Positions 47,795-58,984 of a stretch of 64,000 nucleotides of DNA are shown here, in pieces. Source of the DNA: Brachypterus glaber (lineage: Eukaryota; Arthropoda; Insecta; Coleoptera; Kateretidae). Made by a program: the position numbers and the translations under genes. The notes below the pieces were generated by a model that had not been told where the DNA came from, searched no databases, and saw only the letters and a list, made by a program, of their open reading frames with translations. The stretch lies in NCBI GenBank assembly GCA_958510825.1, contig OY294047.1, positions 37,235,747 to 37,299,746 of the forward strand, written 5' to 3'. How positions within the stretch are numbered: position 1 is the stretch's first letter; each line of letters starts with the position of its first letter.

Positions 47795-49782
47795 CTGGAA
47801 TAAAAACAATTATGTTAGTTATTTCGAATTTGATTAAAACACCATGAAAAAAATCACACACTTATTTTTAACAATAAAAGTCACAATAATATTTAATTTG
47901 TTTAAGCCGGTTTTTCTGGACATGGTTTAATTTATTACACTGTAAAAAGTTATTATCCTATACAATTGTTCTTTAATTTTTGTTAAAACACTATAGTTCT
48001 AAAACCACGTACTTTAATACTTAAGGACGGAAATTAAATTTTGCGTATTTAAAAAAAAAAGTACAGTTGTATAGGATAATAACTTACAATTTCCTATTGT
48101 ATGAATACTCAGTTTACTTTTTACAGAGTAGTTAACATTAAAATAGTATTCCAAGATCCAAACGTAAGTTAGACAGATCGACAAATAGACCCAAACACAG
48201 GAATATGTTTTCCCGAAAGCCATATTTAAAGAAAAAATTACTAAAGCAAGAGTTTCTCTGGGGAAAGTAAAAATTTAAAAAACAGTTACAAGTTACAAAT
48301 TCATTAAAAAGATTTTTATTTTATTTTTACTAATTTAATTTCATTTATATTTCTTTATAGCACCCAAAAAGGGGGTTATCAATTTGATGCGTGACTTTGT
48401 TTTTTACTAATTTTAATAATAATAATAATAATTTTATTAAAACTCACCATTTGGTTTAATAACTGCGGTCCTGTACGCTGCCGCGCTTGGTTGCTTCATC
48501 GTATTCAGATACATCGGTAACTCGTAGTGTGATTTGTCGTATGCGACTGATGAAAGTTGATTATCCTGCATTTGGCTGAAGTTTGTTGTTGCTTCGACGT
48601 TCCAATCAGAACTGTAGTTTTCGTACGATTGAAACTGAAAGTATATAAATCGAAATTAGTGATAGTAATCACAAAGTAATTATGTAATAATTTAGAAAGT
48701 TTTGTTAATTAAGCAGGTTTTCTAATGTCTTTAAGGGGGAGGGGGCATTCCAACGTGACATCGTAACTATGAATAAAAAAAACGTAAGTTTTGAAAATAA
48801 TTTTAATTTATGAATGAATCCTAACCTAACTTCTAGTGAATGTTACTTTGTTGACATGTTATGTTACGTCATAGATTAAAACTTGCAATGCGATTTTTTA
48901 ATGTGACTCAGATGAGAACTTTCTTAAGTTACAACGATAAAAACACTTTAAAAGAAATTATATATAAATATAAATGAGATTTAAATGGACTAGTTTTTTA
49001 AAATCTACTACCATATACCTATGCTTTTATGAAAAAAATAGCTGAATATAGGTTTTTGAAAATGTTGAATTTTATTTAGTTCTCTGTTATGCTCAAATAA
49101 TACTTTAGAAACCAAAAAGGTAAACTTTATAATCATTATTTGATTTCAATATTTATATTTTTAGAATTGTTTTAAAAAACGATACAACAAATAGTAAGTA
49201 AATGACTAAAAATTCAAATACATTTAAGAATTTTATCTACCACTGTGTTTTAAATTTCTCTCGTTTTCTGTTTACAAATGATAAAAACATATAGAACTTT
49301 GTCATAAATGTCAAACAAGTTCATAGATAAAACTCTAGTTGCAAAAAATACAATGTCTCAAAACTTACAATTTCCTCCTGTGTGGATTGCATAAAATTTT
49401 GTGATTCCTGAGGATAGTCATTTAGCTTCAGGTCAAAAATGGTTTCATTTGGATATGCTGGATAGTCTGGTGGCGGTGATCTTGAACCACTAGAACTTGG
49501 TGACACAGGGACTGTATCCACACTATACACTTCACTTTTCTCGAACTGTGTCTTCTCCATGTAGTAGGTCGATGTTTTAATTACACGATTTTCTAAAATT
49601 TCCAACGTCATTTTGCTGGTTGATTCTTGCGTTTTTTCTATACCGGTCAAACTGGAAGGACTATTTGAGATGCGTTTCTCTTGCTGAACTTCAGTCGAAT
49701 GATGATTAGGTCCTTGGGAAAGCCAGTATTTATTGTTATCAATTTTACCACCACCAGTTATTTGTTTAGCAAAATTATCCAT
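46977..49782 (-). CDS. zen: Hox3/zerknuellt homeodomain transcription factor (3 coding exons)
   Basis: This gene encodes a nuclear sequence-specific DNA-binding protein of Hox class 3; in insects its zen members act in extraembryonic (serosa/amnion) and early dorsal patterning rather than segment identity (family knowledge). Coding exons are 49782-49369, 48634-48448 and 47794-46977 (414 + 187 + 818 nt), giving 472 residues plus TAA. Junctions are consensus: GTAAGT donor in phase 0 after Ile138, GTGAGT donor in phase 1, both acceptors ending in AG, and Asp201 split between exons 2 and 3. The homeodomain is residues 222-281, including WFQNRRMK in helix 3 with Trp269 and Asn272 (homeodomain positions 48 and 51) and Gln at position 50. 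RPRR follows YLC in the helix 2 region, as in arthropod Hox3. No YPWM hexapeptide is seen. The start is ATG at 49782. A Ser/Pro-rich linker and a Gln/Tyr/Pro-rich tail follow the homeodomain. IKSE (316-319) and IKKE (421-424) match the SUMO consensus. The zen name, rather than unspecialised Hox3, is an inference. Confidence 0.93.
47553..47732 (-). other. zen: homeobox (60-aa homeodomain)
   Basis: The homeodomain carries the invariant helix-3 core KIWFQNRR, Leu16/Phe20-type core positions (ELEKEF) and the basic N-terminal arm KRARTAY. Arm and helix 1 match Hox class 2/3 proteins; YLCRPRRI points to Hox3. Gln50 predicts a TAAT-type site (family knowledge). Confidence 0.95.
47795..48447 (-). other. 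zen: zen intron 2 (653 bp), contains a MITE
   Basis: A GT..AG intron between phase-1 exon ends. About 30 percent of it is a TA-flanked inverted-repeat element at 47938-48128, listed separately. The rest is AT-rich, with an (ATA)n stretch near 48417-48431. Confidence 0.85.
47938..48128. mobile_element. 191-bp TA-flanked MITE in zen intron 2 (CACTGTAAAAAG family)
   Basis: Ends are CACTGTAAAAAGT and, inverted, CTTTTTACAGAG, directly flanked by TA on both sides. Subterminal arms around TTATTATCCTATAC are also inverted. A related copy lies at 35379. It has no coding capacity and should be spliced out with the intron. Confidence 0.8.
48448..48634 (-). CDS. zen: zen coding exon 2
   Basis: This 187-nt exon is too short for an ORF scan. 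It was found from the TTTCAG acceptor (48640-48635) and GTGAGT donor (48447-48442). Read in phase 0 it gives residues 139-200 plus the first base of codon 201, without stops. It begins [11 protein letters not shown] and ends AVIKPN. Its position, just before the homeodomain exon, is where Hox proteins usually carry the YPWM hexapeptide; the nearest motif here is ELPMYL, which is not a convincing match. Loss of the hexapeptide is common in insect zen (family knowledge). Confidence 0.85.
48635..49368 (-). other. zen: zen intron 1 (734 bp)
   Basis: A GTAAGT..TTTCAG intron between phase-0 exon ends. It holds AT-rich sequence with no clear transposon and one GC-richer stretch around 48731-48747. 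Confidence 0.85.
49369..49782 (-). CDS. zen: zen coding exon 1
   Basis: Residues 1-138, from ATG at 49782-49780 to Ile138. The exon is followed directly by a GTAAGT donor (minus strand, 49368-49363). It encodes an acidic, Ser/Pro-rich N-terminus with an [15 protein letters not shown] stretch near residues 94-108 and no recognisable domain. The open frame runs 15 codons into the intron, so the frame alone does not mark the exon end; the splice site and the phase match to exon 2 do. A 5' UTR must lie upstream of 49782, but its start is not fixed here. Confidence 0.88.
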
Positions 49783-52426
49783 ATTTTTAGAATATTGGCC
49801 AATAAGGATAAATTTCTAGGTTTAATACCTACAGGTACAACCCTTAGGGATAATCCACGCGACAAAGACAAGGTTAATCTTTTGCTATAACCTTTATTAG
49901 TCTGAGCAGGATAGATGTATACCTGTTGTTCATGCGGATTAAAGATCCTTAATGCATCACGTGTTCAAGCATATTGTTAACAAACATATTTTTTGCAAAA
50001 AATTAATAATAACGAGTTTTAAGTACAAATAAACAAAATGGAATCAAAAAGACTTTAAAAACGTTTTTCAGAAGCTTCATTTATAAACTTTTTTAGAAGC
50101 TTCATTAATAAACTTTTTTAGTTCTTAATTATAATTAATTAAAAATAATTCATCACAGTATAAATCATTTAATTTTTCAAGCAAGGTTTTTTTAAAACTT
50201 GCAAATGGTTGTTTCGACTAAAATATGTTATATAACCATTTTCTTGCTGATTTTTGTACTTTTTTTTGGTAAGTTAAATCATACACATATTGGATATAAA
50301 TATATTTTAGTTAAATTAACATTACTTAATAAGTTAAATAAAAAGGTACAAAGTTAATTTTACCATAAATAATATTAAATTATTATTAGCAAAATATTAC
50401 TCACCAGTAAAAAACTGTAATTGTAATAATTTGGTTAATAATAATACCAGTTCACTTGAATTAACAATATATACCTTATAGCACGAAATCATAACAGGTT
50501 TTTTTATCAATTTTATTTATGCTTACCCAATACTGGTGAATTGTTTTTAATTAATTTCTTGTACAATTTTTGTAACACTTAAAAAAACATAAAAACATGA
50601 ATAAACATATTGCTAAAAGGTTTATTAAAAGCTAAAATGGTTTTTATGGATGCAGCTTCTGTTGTGGAAGTTTTTAAAAGCTTTCGTAAATACCATTCAG
50701 TTTAGGACAGTTTTAGTCAAAGAATAAAACAATAATAACCGATGGTTATTAACCATTATCAAATTTTCCCTTGTATGATTAACAAATAGATGGAAATTCA
50801 GCGATAAAACCAACAGGATAATGACACATGTGCGTGAGTTTTTTTTACCCCGAGGTGAAAATATAATTTTCGGATGAGCTAAAGAATGGTAGCGCGTTGT
50901 TTTCTATATTATTATTCGTTATAGACTAAATTGTTTTGAAAAATGTCGTAAATGGTTTAGATAATAATTATTTAAGGAAGCCCTAAGGCGATAGAAAAAT
51001 GTGTACTAACGCCAGCAAAGACCTTTGTGTGGTTTTATAGACAGTTTCTGATAGAACACGAAGAAAACTGTTTTCGCAATCATTAGCAAAGGTTGATGAC
51101 ACATGCGACTTTTTGATGATATTGATATTTTGATGATATTTATTCCTAAATATAGAAGCATTATCAAATACTTAAAAAAAGATTTGGTTAGAACAACCAG
51201 ATCAATATCTGGTAAGGACAACATCACAACTCGGATGTTAAGTATCTGGTAAGCTTGACAATTTTTCTTGTTGCCTTTACCAGAGTTTTGATTGAAGCAA
51301 CCAGGAAAATAGTTATAATAATAGTATTTTGCTTTTGGTCTATATGGTCTATATCACTATAGTTGCCCCAATCAGATTTTTTTTGTGAACGTACGGACAA
51401 CCGCTAAACTTGCGTGATGACCAACCCCAAGCAGCTATAGCCAATTGGAAATTAAAAATTTTAAGTCACCTCTCATGTCGTGAAAATATAATTCCAAAAA
51501 TATAAAAATATAGCCAATTAGGTGTTTTAAAGTTGTTATTTTTTATTTTATTTTCATGGAGATATCTATAACGCAAAAAAATGTAACTAACTTCACCAGT
51601 GTTTATAAATTTAAAGATGATATTAGTTTTGTTGTGAAAGATTAAATACACAATTGTGAAAAAAAGGTATAATTGCGAATAAAATAATATCCAAACCTTG
51701 GCGAAACATTTTATTTTTCATTCGGGTATTAGCAGACCGCGGGGCTACGTCCCTTGGTAAGCTAACTTTCCCTAGGTAAATAAAATATTTTTTACCTCGG
51801 TATATAATGTACTATTGGTAATGACTGATAAACCGTTTTATAGTGAAACCAATTTTTTTGATAACAATCTTCGGCAACATTTAAAATAGATTGGGTTTTA
51901 ATCGATTGATGAAAAGGAATACTTTTTAAATCAAATTGTTAAAATATTACGGAATTATTTTCTTGTTGTTCTCTTGTAAGCAAATTAAACATTTTTTAGT
52001 TGTGTGAAAATACTTGTTTTGTGTCACTAATAAGCAGCGGTTTTAGCACCATCATACGAAGCACAGTAGTCGTATTTGGACAAACTAGGGGACACATTAT
52101 TTTTCTCAAATTAAAATAATTTTCGTTTAGTTAACATATCAACTCAGATTAAAATAATAAAATAATTTATTTAAATTCATTTTTACAAAATGAAAATCAT
52201 ATGAACTATTTTAAGATTTACTTTTTCTGATTTTTTTTTAGATATGTACTAATTTAAATTTGAAATTTAAAAATTCATGCACAATTTTTTAATAAATAAA
52301 AATTTTGAAACGAAAAGATATGAACTCCTACATGCAAAATTAAAAAAATATGTTGATATAACTTGCAGTTTTATTATGGATATAAAAATATTTAAATTTT
52401 AAAGTTCTTTATGCGGCTCTGGGTGT
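49783..52426. other. zen 5' flank and upstream intergenic
   Basis: The zen promoter and 5' UTR must lie here. A TCAGAC initiator-like site (minus, near 49905) is weak. 51184-51308 is a repeat related to 10934-11128. The rest is AT-rich. Confidence 0.35.
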
Positions 52427-52705
52427 TCATTTTCTTCTGTACTTTTTTTTTGCTGTACCGCTATAACGATCATATGGAGATTCCGCCAATACAAAAGTCC
52501 CAGTAGAATTTGTGGTTACAGCGACAGTAACTACAAAACATTTTGCCTTAAACAATTTTTGCCCTGTTCTTTTGTGAACCGGTTTTTTAATTAATACCCC
52601 CTTCTTCAAATTTTGATTTGCATTTGTGACGGTTTCTTTTTTACCCCGTGTACAGCAGCAACTGCTAATAATTTCTAAATGACCTTCTAGTCTTCTAATT
52701 CTCTA
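52427..52705 (-). pseudogene. decayed coding segment, unrecognised
   Basis: A stop-free minus frame of about 93 codons ends at TGA 52427. The last 60 codons follow a TTG, so no ATG start is seen. The peptide is Lys/Arg-rich (KKPVHKRTGQKLFKAKC, GTAKKKYRRK at the end) with a TVAVTTNSTGTFVLAESP stretch. Upstream, the adjacent frame reads SDSELDK and LVFRELED before stops, suggesting a frameshifted older coding region. No family recognised; it could be a transposon ORF relic or a lost exon. Confidence 0.25.
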
Positions 52706-53123
52706 AATACGAGCTACTTGTCTAATTCGCTGTCACTGATCAAATTTTTATTTTTATTTTTTTAAGCTTAACTAAGTAAAAACAAGGTTAATTATGTAAA
52801 TCTCATTTTTATACGATAAAAACGGAAACGAAAAAAATAAATAACAAAAACAATCAGTTTTTTGTACATATAATAATAATAATAGTATTTCCCGCTTAAT
52901 TCAAAAATGTAAAAAATTACAGGGTGTTCCATTAAAAAAAAAACATATTTATGTTACTTTCGGCGAAACCGGAAGTGAAATAAAAAAATTAAATTAGCCA
53001 TTTTATAGCCAACGTAAAATTATATAAATCGAATTAAATCGATTAATCTTATTTTTTGGGGTTTGGACCTAAATAAAACTCACATGTTATGTGATTCGTC
53101 TAGCTAGTCATGGCATTGTTGTA
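52706..53123 (+). repeat. interspersed foldback family copy (partner of 43545-43850)
   Basis: CGCTGTCACTGATCAAATTT, CAGGGTGTTCCATTAAAAAA and GCCATTTTATAGCCAA align with 43547-43800 in the same orientation. Confidence 0.7.
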
Positions 53124-54296
53124 CACGGTGTATTTGAAATAGCGTCGGAAATTTTAACAGATGATTCTACATCATAAAATATTACAAAAGGTTCCTATAA
53201 ACCTATCTCTAAAAATGCGTCATAAAGGAGCTACGCCCCTTTAAAAGTGGCTAAAAAATCGGTTTTTATTTAATAACTCAGGAACCCTTTGAGATATATC
53301 AACGAGGTTTTGCACGTCAACTAATACTACCAAGGCCCGTTTTTATGTGTTATTTTCATGTACTTATTTCAACCAGGGGTGTGCGAAACGGGGGGGGCTT
53401 ATCAGTTTTTTGTCCCAAACTTTTTTCTGTGTAACTTTTTTGCAATTTTATTTTTGAAATATGATTCCTCAGGTCAAAATACATAAAAAAGGTACTCTTG
53501 TGGTAATACTGTAGGATTAACCGTTTTCGAGATAAATTCATTTGAAGGTGAAATTCCACGGTTCGAAGACCAAAAATTAAATACTAAAATGTTGAAAACC
53601 AAAATTTTAATGATGCAGGGCGAATGTACATTAAAAACTAAGAAGAAAACCTCATATACAGGTACTTCCAAAAATCAATCCTAATGGAGCTATGGTCTCC
53701 TAAATATGCACCATTTTTAAAGGGCTATGGTAGCTTTAAAATCATTTTTTCGACCTACATGTATGGAAACTTTTTTTCTTATTTTTTGATGTAGAATAAC
53801 ATTGCATCATTAAAATTTTGGTTTTCGACATTTTATTATTTAATTTTTCGTCCTCGAACCGTGAAATTTCACCTTTAAATGAACTTTTCTCGAAAACGGT
53901 TAATCCTACAGTATTACAACAAGAGTACCTTTTTTATGTATTTTGACCTGAAGAATCATATTTCAAAAATAAAATTGCAAAAAAGTAACACAAAAAAAGT
54001 TTGGGACAAAAAACTGATAAGGCCCCCCCGTTTCGCACACCCCTGGTTTAAATAAGTACGTGAAAATGACATACAAAGATGGGCCTTATTAGGATTAATT
54101 CACGTGCAAAACCTCGTTAACATATCTCAAAGGGTTCCTGAGTTATTAAATAAAAACCGATTTTTTTAGCCAATTTCAAAGGGGCGTAGCTCCCTTATGA
54201 CGCATTTTTAGACATATGTTTATAGGAACTTTTTGTCATATTGTATCATGTAGAATCACCTGTTAAAATTTCCTACGCTATTTCAAATACACCCTG
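53124..54296. mobile_element. 1173-bp foldback element, copy 2
   Basis: Ends CACGGTGTATTTGAAATAG and CTATTTCAAATACACCCTG, flanked by TA; same interior landmarks and the same length as 36603-37775. Confidence 0.92.
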
Positions 54297-54683
54297 TATG
54301 TTATGAGTTATGGTTATGAGAGCCATTCCATTCTATCTATCCACATGTCACAAACAAGGCATTTTCTGTCGAAAGTACACAACAATTGATAATTTCAAAA
54401 ATACCTAAATTTACTTTTATGTTTGATTTGGTGTAACAGCAATGCAGTATTTCACCTTGTGAATAAGAAACTTTAAAAACCTGTTAAATATTTGTTGAAA
54501 ATTAAAAGCTCTTCCGCGAATCATTAAAAAAAAGCGGATATTCAAAAGGTGTATGTTGAAAATTAAAAGCTCTTCCGCGAATCATTAAAAAAAACAGCGG
54601 ATATTCAAAATGTGAAAGTAATTATAGTTTACTGAAATAAATATACATATATAAAATATATATAAATATAAATAGTAATTATA
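54297..54683. repeat. spacer with a 61-bp tandem duplication
   Basis: 54493-54553 and 54554-54614: TGTTGAAAATTAAAAGCTCT, CCGCGAATCATTAAAAAAAA and GCGGATATTCAAAA twice. The second unit has two extra bases (CA). Confidence 0.88.
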
Positions 54684-55857
54684 CAGGGTGTAATTGAAAT
54701 AGGGTAGGAAATTTTAACAGGTGATTCTACATGATAAAATATGACAAAAAGTTCCTATAAACATATGTCTAAAAATGCGTCACAAGGGAGCTACGCCCCT
54801 TTGAAATTGGCTAAAAAAATCGGTTTTTATTTAATAACTCAGGAACCCTTTGAGACATGTTAACGAGGTTTTGCACGTGAATTAATCCTAATAAGGCCCA
54901 TCTTTGTATGTCATTTTCACGTACTTATTTAAACCAGGGTTGTGCGAAACGGGGGGGCCTTATCAGTTTTTTGTCCCAAACTTTTTTCTGTGTAACTTTT
55001 TTGCAATTTTATTTTTGAAATATGATTCCTAAGGGCAAAATACATAAAAAAGGTACTCTTCTTGTAATACTGTAGGATTAACCGTTTTCGAGAAAAGTTC
55101 ATTTGAAGGTGAAATTTCACGGTTCGAGGACGAAAAATTAATTACTAAAATGTGGAAAACCAAAATTTTAATGATGCAATGTTATTCTACATCAAAAACT
55201 AAGAAAAAAAGTTTCCATACATGTAGGTCGAAAAAACGATTTTAAAGCTACCATAGCGCTTTAAAAATGGTGCATATTTAGGAGACCATAGCTCCATTAG
55301 GATTGAGTTTTGGAAGTACCTGTATATGAGGTTTTTTTCTTAGTTTTTAATGTACATTCGCCCTGTATCATTAAAATTTTGGTTTTCAACATTTTAGTAT
55401 TTAATTTTTCGTCCTCGAACCGTAGAATTTCACCTTCAAATGAAAGTTTATCGAAAACGGTTAATCCTACAGTATTACAACAAGAGTACCTTTTTTATGT
55501 ATTTTGACCTGAGAAATCATATTTCAAAAATAAAATTGCAAAAAAGTTACACAGAAAAAAGTTTGGGACAAAAAACTGATAAGCCCTCCCGTTTCGCACA
55601 CCCCTGGTTGAAATAAGTACATGAAAATAACACATAAAAACGGGCCTTGGTAGGATCAGTTGACGTGCAAAACCTCGTTGATATATCTCAAAGGGTTCCT
55701 GAGTTATTAAATAAAAACCGATTTTTTTAGCCACTTTCAAAGGGGCGTAGCTCCCTTATGACGCATTTTTAGACATATGTTTATAAGAACTTTTTGTCAT
55801 ATTTTATGATGTAGAATCATCAGTTAAAATTTCCGACCCTATTTCAAATACACCGTG
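54684..55857. mobile_element. 1173-bp-class foldback element, copy 3 (1174 bp)
   Basis: Ends CAGGGTGTAATTGAAATAG and CTATTTCAAATACACCGTG. It is flanked by an exact 23-bp direct repeat (starts TATAAATATAAATAG; 54661-54683 and 55858-55880) that itself ends or begins in TA. Confidence 0.92.
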
Positions 55858-55886
55858 TATAAATATAAATAGTAATTATATACCAA

Positions 55887-55983
55887 GGTAGAGAAGACAT
55901 TTTTTATAGCCGAGCGTATTAAATCCCGAACTGCGTAGCAGCGAGGGATTTAAGAGTGCGAGGCTATAATAGTCTTCTCTACC
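55887..55983. mobile_element. 97-bp hairpin MITE
   Basis: GGTAGAGAAGAC and GTCTTCTCTACC at the ends, TATAGCC/GGCTATA and AAATCCC/GGGATTT inside, and a GC-richer loop (ACTGCGTAGCAGCGA). Confidence 0.82.
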
Positions 55984-55988
55984 GTAGT

Positions 55989-56430
55989 TTATATATTAGT
56001 TTTTTTCACTACTAGCACTATTTAACTATTTTTATTCAAATAATAAAATAAATTATTATTTCTTGAAATTTTCATAACAATCAAGTAGCCTTGATTAATT
56101 ACATTTACTCAAATAAATACTTTGAACCGACGTTTAAAAATTTAGTTTTTTTTTCATAATATTTAGCTAATTATAGATTTAATTAATTGGTAATAATTAT
56201 AATTAATTATATTTAATAAATAAAAAGTTATTTAAATCTATTTTCTTGGGTTTAATTAGTAAAAATTACACAAAGAACTGAAACATCTAAAGTGACAGAA
56301 ATCAATTGTTTATAAAAATTACTCCTACTAGGAAAGAAAAAATTATCATTGCTATAGGTGAAGAAAATTTATTTCACAGTCTGAAAAAATGTTAAATAAT
56401 GGTATATTCTAAAGCTAGTAGTGAAAAAAA
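55989..56430. mobile_element. foldback-like repeat (TTTCACTACTAGC ends)
   Basis: TTTTTTTCACTACTAGC at the left and GCTAGTAGTGAAAAAAA at the right. The right end matches 7797-7875 inverted. Confidence 0.65.
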
Positions 56431-56673
56431 AATCCTTTAATAATATAAAAATATAAAAATTCTTTGAGACCTCATCCACATAGTAAAATATGAATGTAAA
56501 ATAATGTAAAATTATCTGGGTAAATACATGGTAACTCAGCCGCAAAAAAATATCACTTTCCTTTAAATATTTGATGACATTATTATTTTTTAACAAACAA
56601 TCTTTAATAATAATGTGATAAAATATTTACTTATCTTAAAATTTTCGATTAGGTGTAACTAGAAAATTCTGAA

Positions 56674-56823
56674 CATATGAGAGTGATCAAACTTCTCTAA
56701 GGATCCTAATTGTGCCCCTAAAATTCGTATAATTACCCATAAATCATAAAAAATCGTTAAAAATTTTACGAATTTTAGGGGCCCAATTAGGACCCTTAGT
56801 CAAGTTTGATCAGTCTCGTATGT
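56674..56823. mobile_element. 150-bp foldback MITE
   Basis: Arms of about 60 bp: CATATGAGAGTGATCAAACT, GGATCCTAATTGTGCCCCTA and AAATTCGTA, with their complements to 56823. Confidence 0.82.
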
Positions 56824-58100
56824 GTGATTATAAAGACGGCAAACGCACAACCATTTTGGTATTGAAAACCAAAAATATGAAAACAAAATCCAAGAACCCT
56901 ATTCTTCGGCGTTTATGTAGTCGGACAAAAACAAGCTATATCAAAAAAGTAGAACGTCCTCAAAAATAATTCCTTCCATAGAAAATATAGTTTCTAAAAT
57001 TAAATCTTTATCTCAAACTGTTTTAAATTTATGGTGTATTTTCTTAGAACTTATAAATTGATAAAAATTATAAATTAAAATACTAATACAAAGCTTTCCC
57101 ACTTTCATTTGATGAAGGAAAGCAACCGGTAGTACCTAAACTAATATAGTCTGACCAAAATCTGCCTTAAAATTACCATAATCAAACCTAATGTCTATTA
57201 TTGCCTAAATTACGTGAATAGACTCATTAGAAAAGTCAAACCACAGACTTGTGGCCCACTCAGACAGATATCCAAACCAAAAAATCATTACGATCATTGC
57301 ACAAGTCTAAAATTTGAGACAGACGTCGCAAAAACAAATTTTCTGGATTTTCTCACCTTTTGGTAATAAATTAATAGTATTACAATGTAAAGAGGATTAG
57401 CACATAATACCTTTTGTAAGAATCAATGGGTTTCTAGACTTGTTTTCAGGGTTGTCTATTGGAGTGGGACAGTCAGACTCTTAACTTTTGTTGGGATGTG
57501 TTTAAATACGTCTGATTAATCCAAAAAGACCTATGGTCTGTAGACAGGATAGGGTTAGTAGAACGTTAATCCAAATATTATTCCTGGACTGGGATTTAGA
57601 AAATTTTTCAGAATTTACGAATTTTTATACTCAATATTTATTTAAGTTCTACTTAGTATTAAGCACATATTTAGGTTTTTGTTCACGTTACAACACTAGT
57701 GGTTTTTGAAGATACTATAGAACTTGAATGCTTAAAAAAAATTGTTTTTCTATTTTAACAGTACTTTTTGTGCACCCCTTTAACCAAGCTTAAGTTGGGA
57801 AAATCCAGCTGGCCAGCTAGGCCTGTGCTTTCTCTCCCCCCCCACGCTCCTTAACCCAATTTTGGTTATTTTGGAAACACGTTGTGTGAACTAACCGGGG
57901 CTTAAGCTGGGGCACCGGATACCAAAGCTTTGAAAAGGAGCCCGAAATACATTGTGATTATGATTGAAATGACTTAGGAGGAAAACCCAAAAAAAAAAGT
58001 AAAAACCTTTGAGCATGACTTAACAGGGAAATCCAAGAGTAGTAATCTTAATGAGAAGCAGATTTATTTAACAGATAAATGTTTATGTCCGGAAGGTATT
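56824..58100. other. intergenic, nothing recognised
   Basis: A C-rich patch near 57830-57845. No open frame of note. Confidence 0.4.
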
Positions 58101-58290
58101 CACGGTGTATTTTTAATAGCGTCAATAATTTTGAGGGGTGATTTTACATCAGAAAATATGAAAAAAAATCCTATAAACATATGTCTAAAAATGGGTCATA
58201 AGGGAGCTACGCCCCTTTATAAGGGGGAAAATACATTTTTTTAACTCAGGAACATTTTGAGCTAAAGCAACGAGATATGTTTTTAATTAG
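58101..58290 (+). mobile_element. partial, diverged copy of the 1173-bp foldback family
   Basis: Starts CACGGTGTATTTTTAATAGC; has ATATGTCTAAAAATGGGTCA and GGGAGCTACGCCCCTTT, then diverges. Confidence 0.75.
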
Positions 58291-58363
58291 GAATTTCGAT
58301 TTATTTTTTTTAGTCGTTTAAGGGCATTTAAAGAAAGGTGTTTTATACTATATTGGTCTGTAA

Positions 58364-58909
58364 CTCCGCGCATTATCTATCTGAGTTGATGGTCATTTGT
58401 TTCTTGTTATTTGGTTGGCAGAATATATTTAGTTCCTTATGAAGGTTTTCATCTTGTTCAAAATTTATTGTCAATCAAGACATTATTTTGATATTTATAA
58501 AAAAATCCAAATAATTTGCTTTAGCAAGAAGAAATAACAAGAAAAGTGCATAAAAAAAAGCATCAATCTATAAACATTTTGTTTAAATGAAGTAATATAA
58601 TGTAAACACTATAACAGAGAATTTTTTGGTTAAAATAATACTGGTCCGTAATTTTATTCAGGTAATGTTAAATTTAAGTTTATAATAGCACTTTATGAAT
58701 ATAAACTTACTTTTATTATAATTTTGAACAAACTTTTTAAACAGATTTTGTTATTATTTGTAAGACGTAAAATGACAGTCAATTTAACCTAAATGTTAAA
58801 AATTATCAAAAGCACAATGGGCTACAAAAATATTACTAAAAGTAATTTTTAAACCACTAATCATAGCTTCCTTGATCCAATTTGTTACTCAGATAGATAA
58901 TGCGCCGAG
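58364..58909. mobile_element. 546-bp DNA transposon remnant (CTCNGCGCATTATCTATC ends)
   Basis: 23-bp ends CTCCGCGCATTATCTATCTG and CAGATAGATAATGCGCCGAG are inverted. The inner right part (58705-58822) is the inverted partner of 5058-5185. Confidence 0.75.
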
Positions 58910-58984
58910 TATACATTACAAAATAATTTTAAACAAGCACAAATAATATAAAAATATCTATAACTATCTGTTTCATGGCATCAG

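Noticed and set aside
46977..52000. Search for the Hox-cluster microRNAs mir-10 and mir-993
   Set aside because: No ACCCTGTAG-type seed with a plausible hairpin was seen by eye on either strand in this window.
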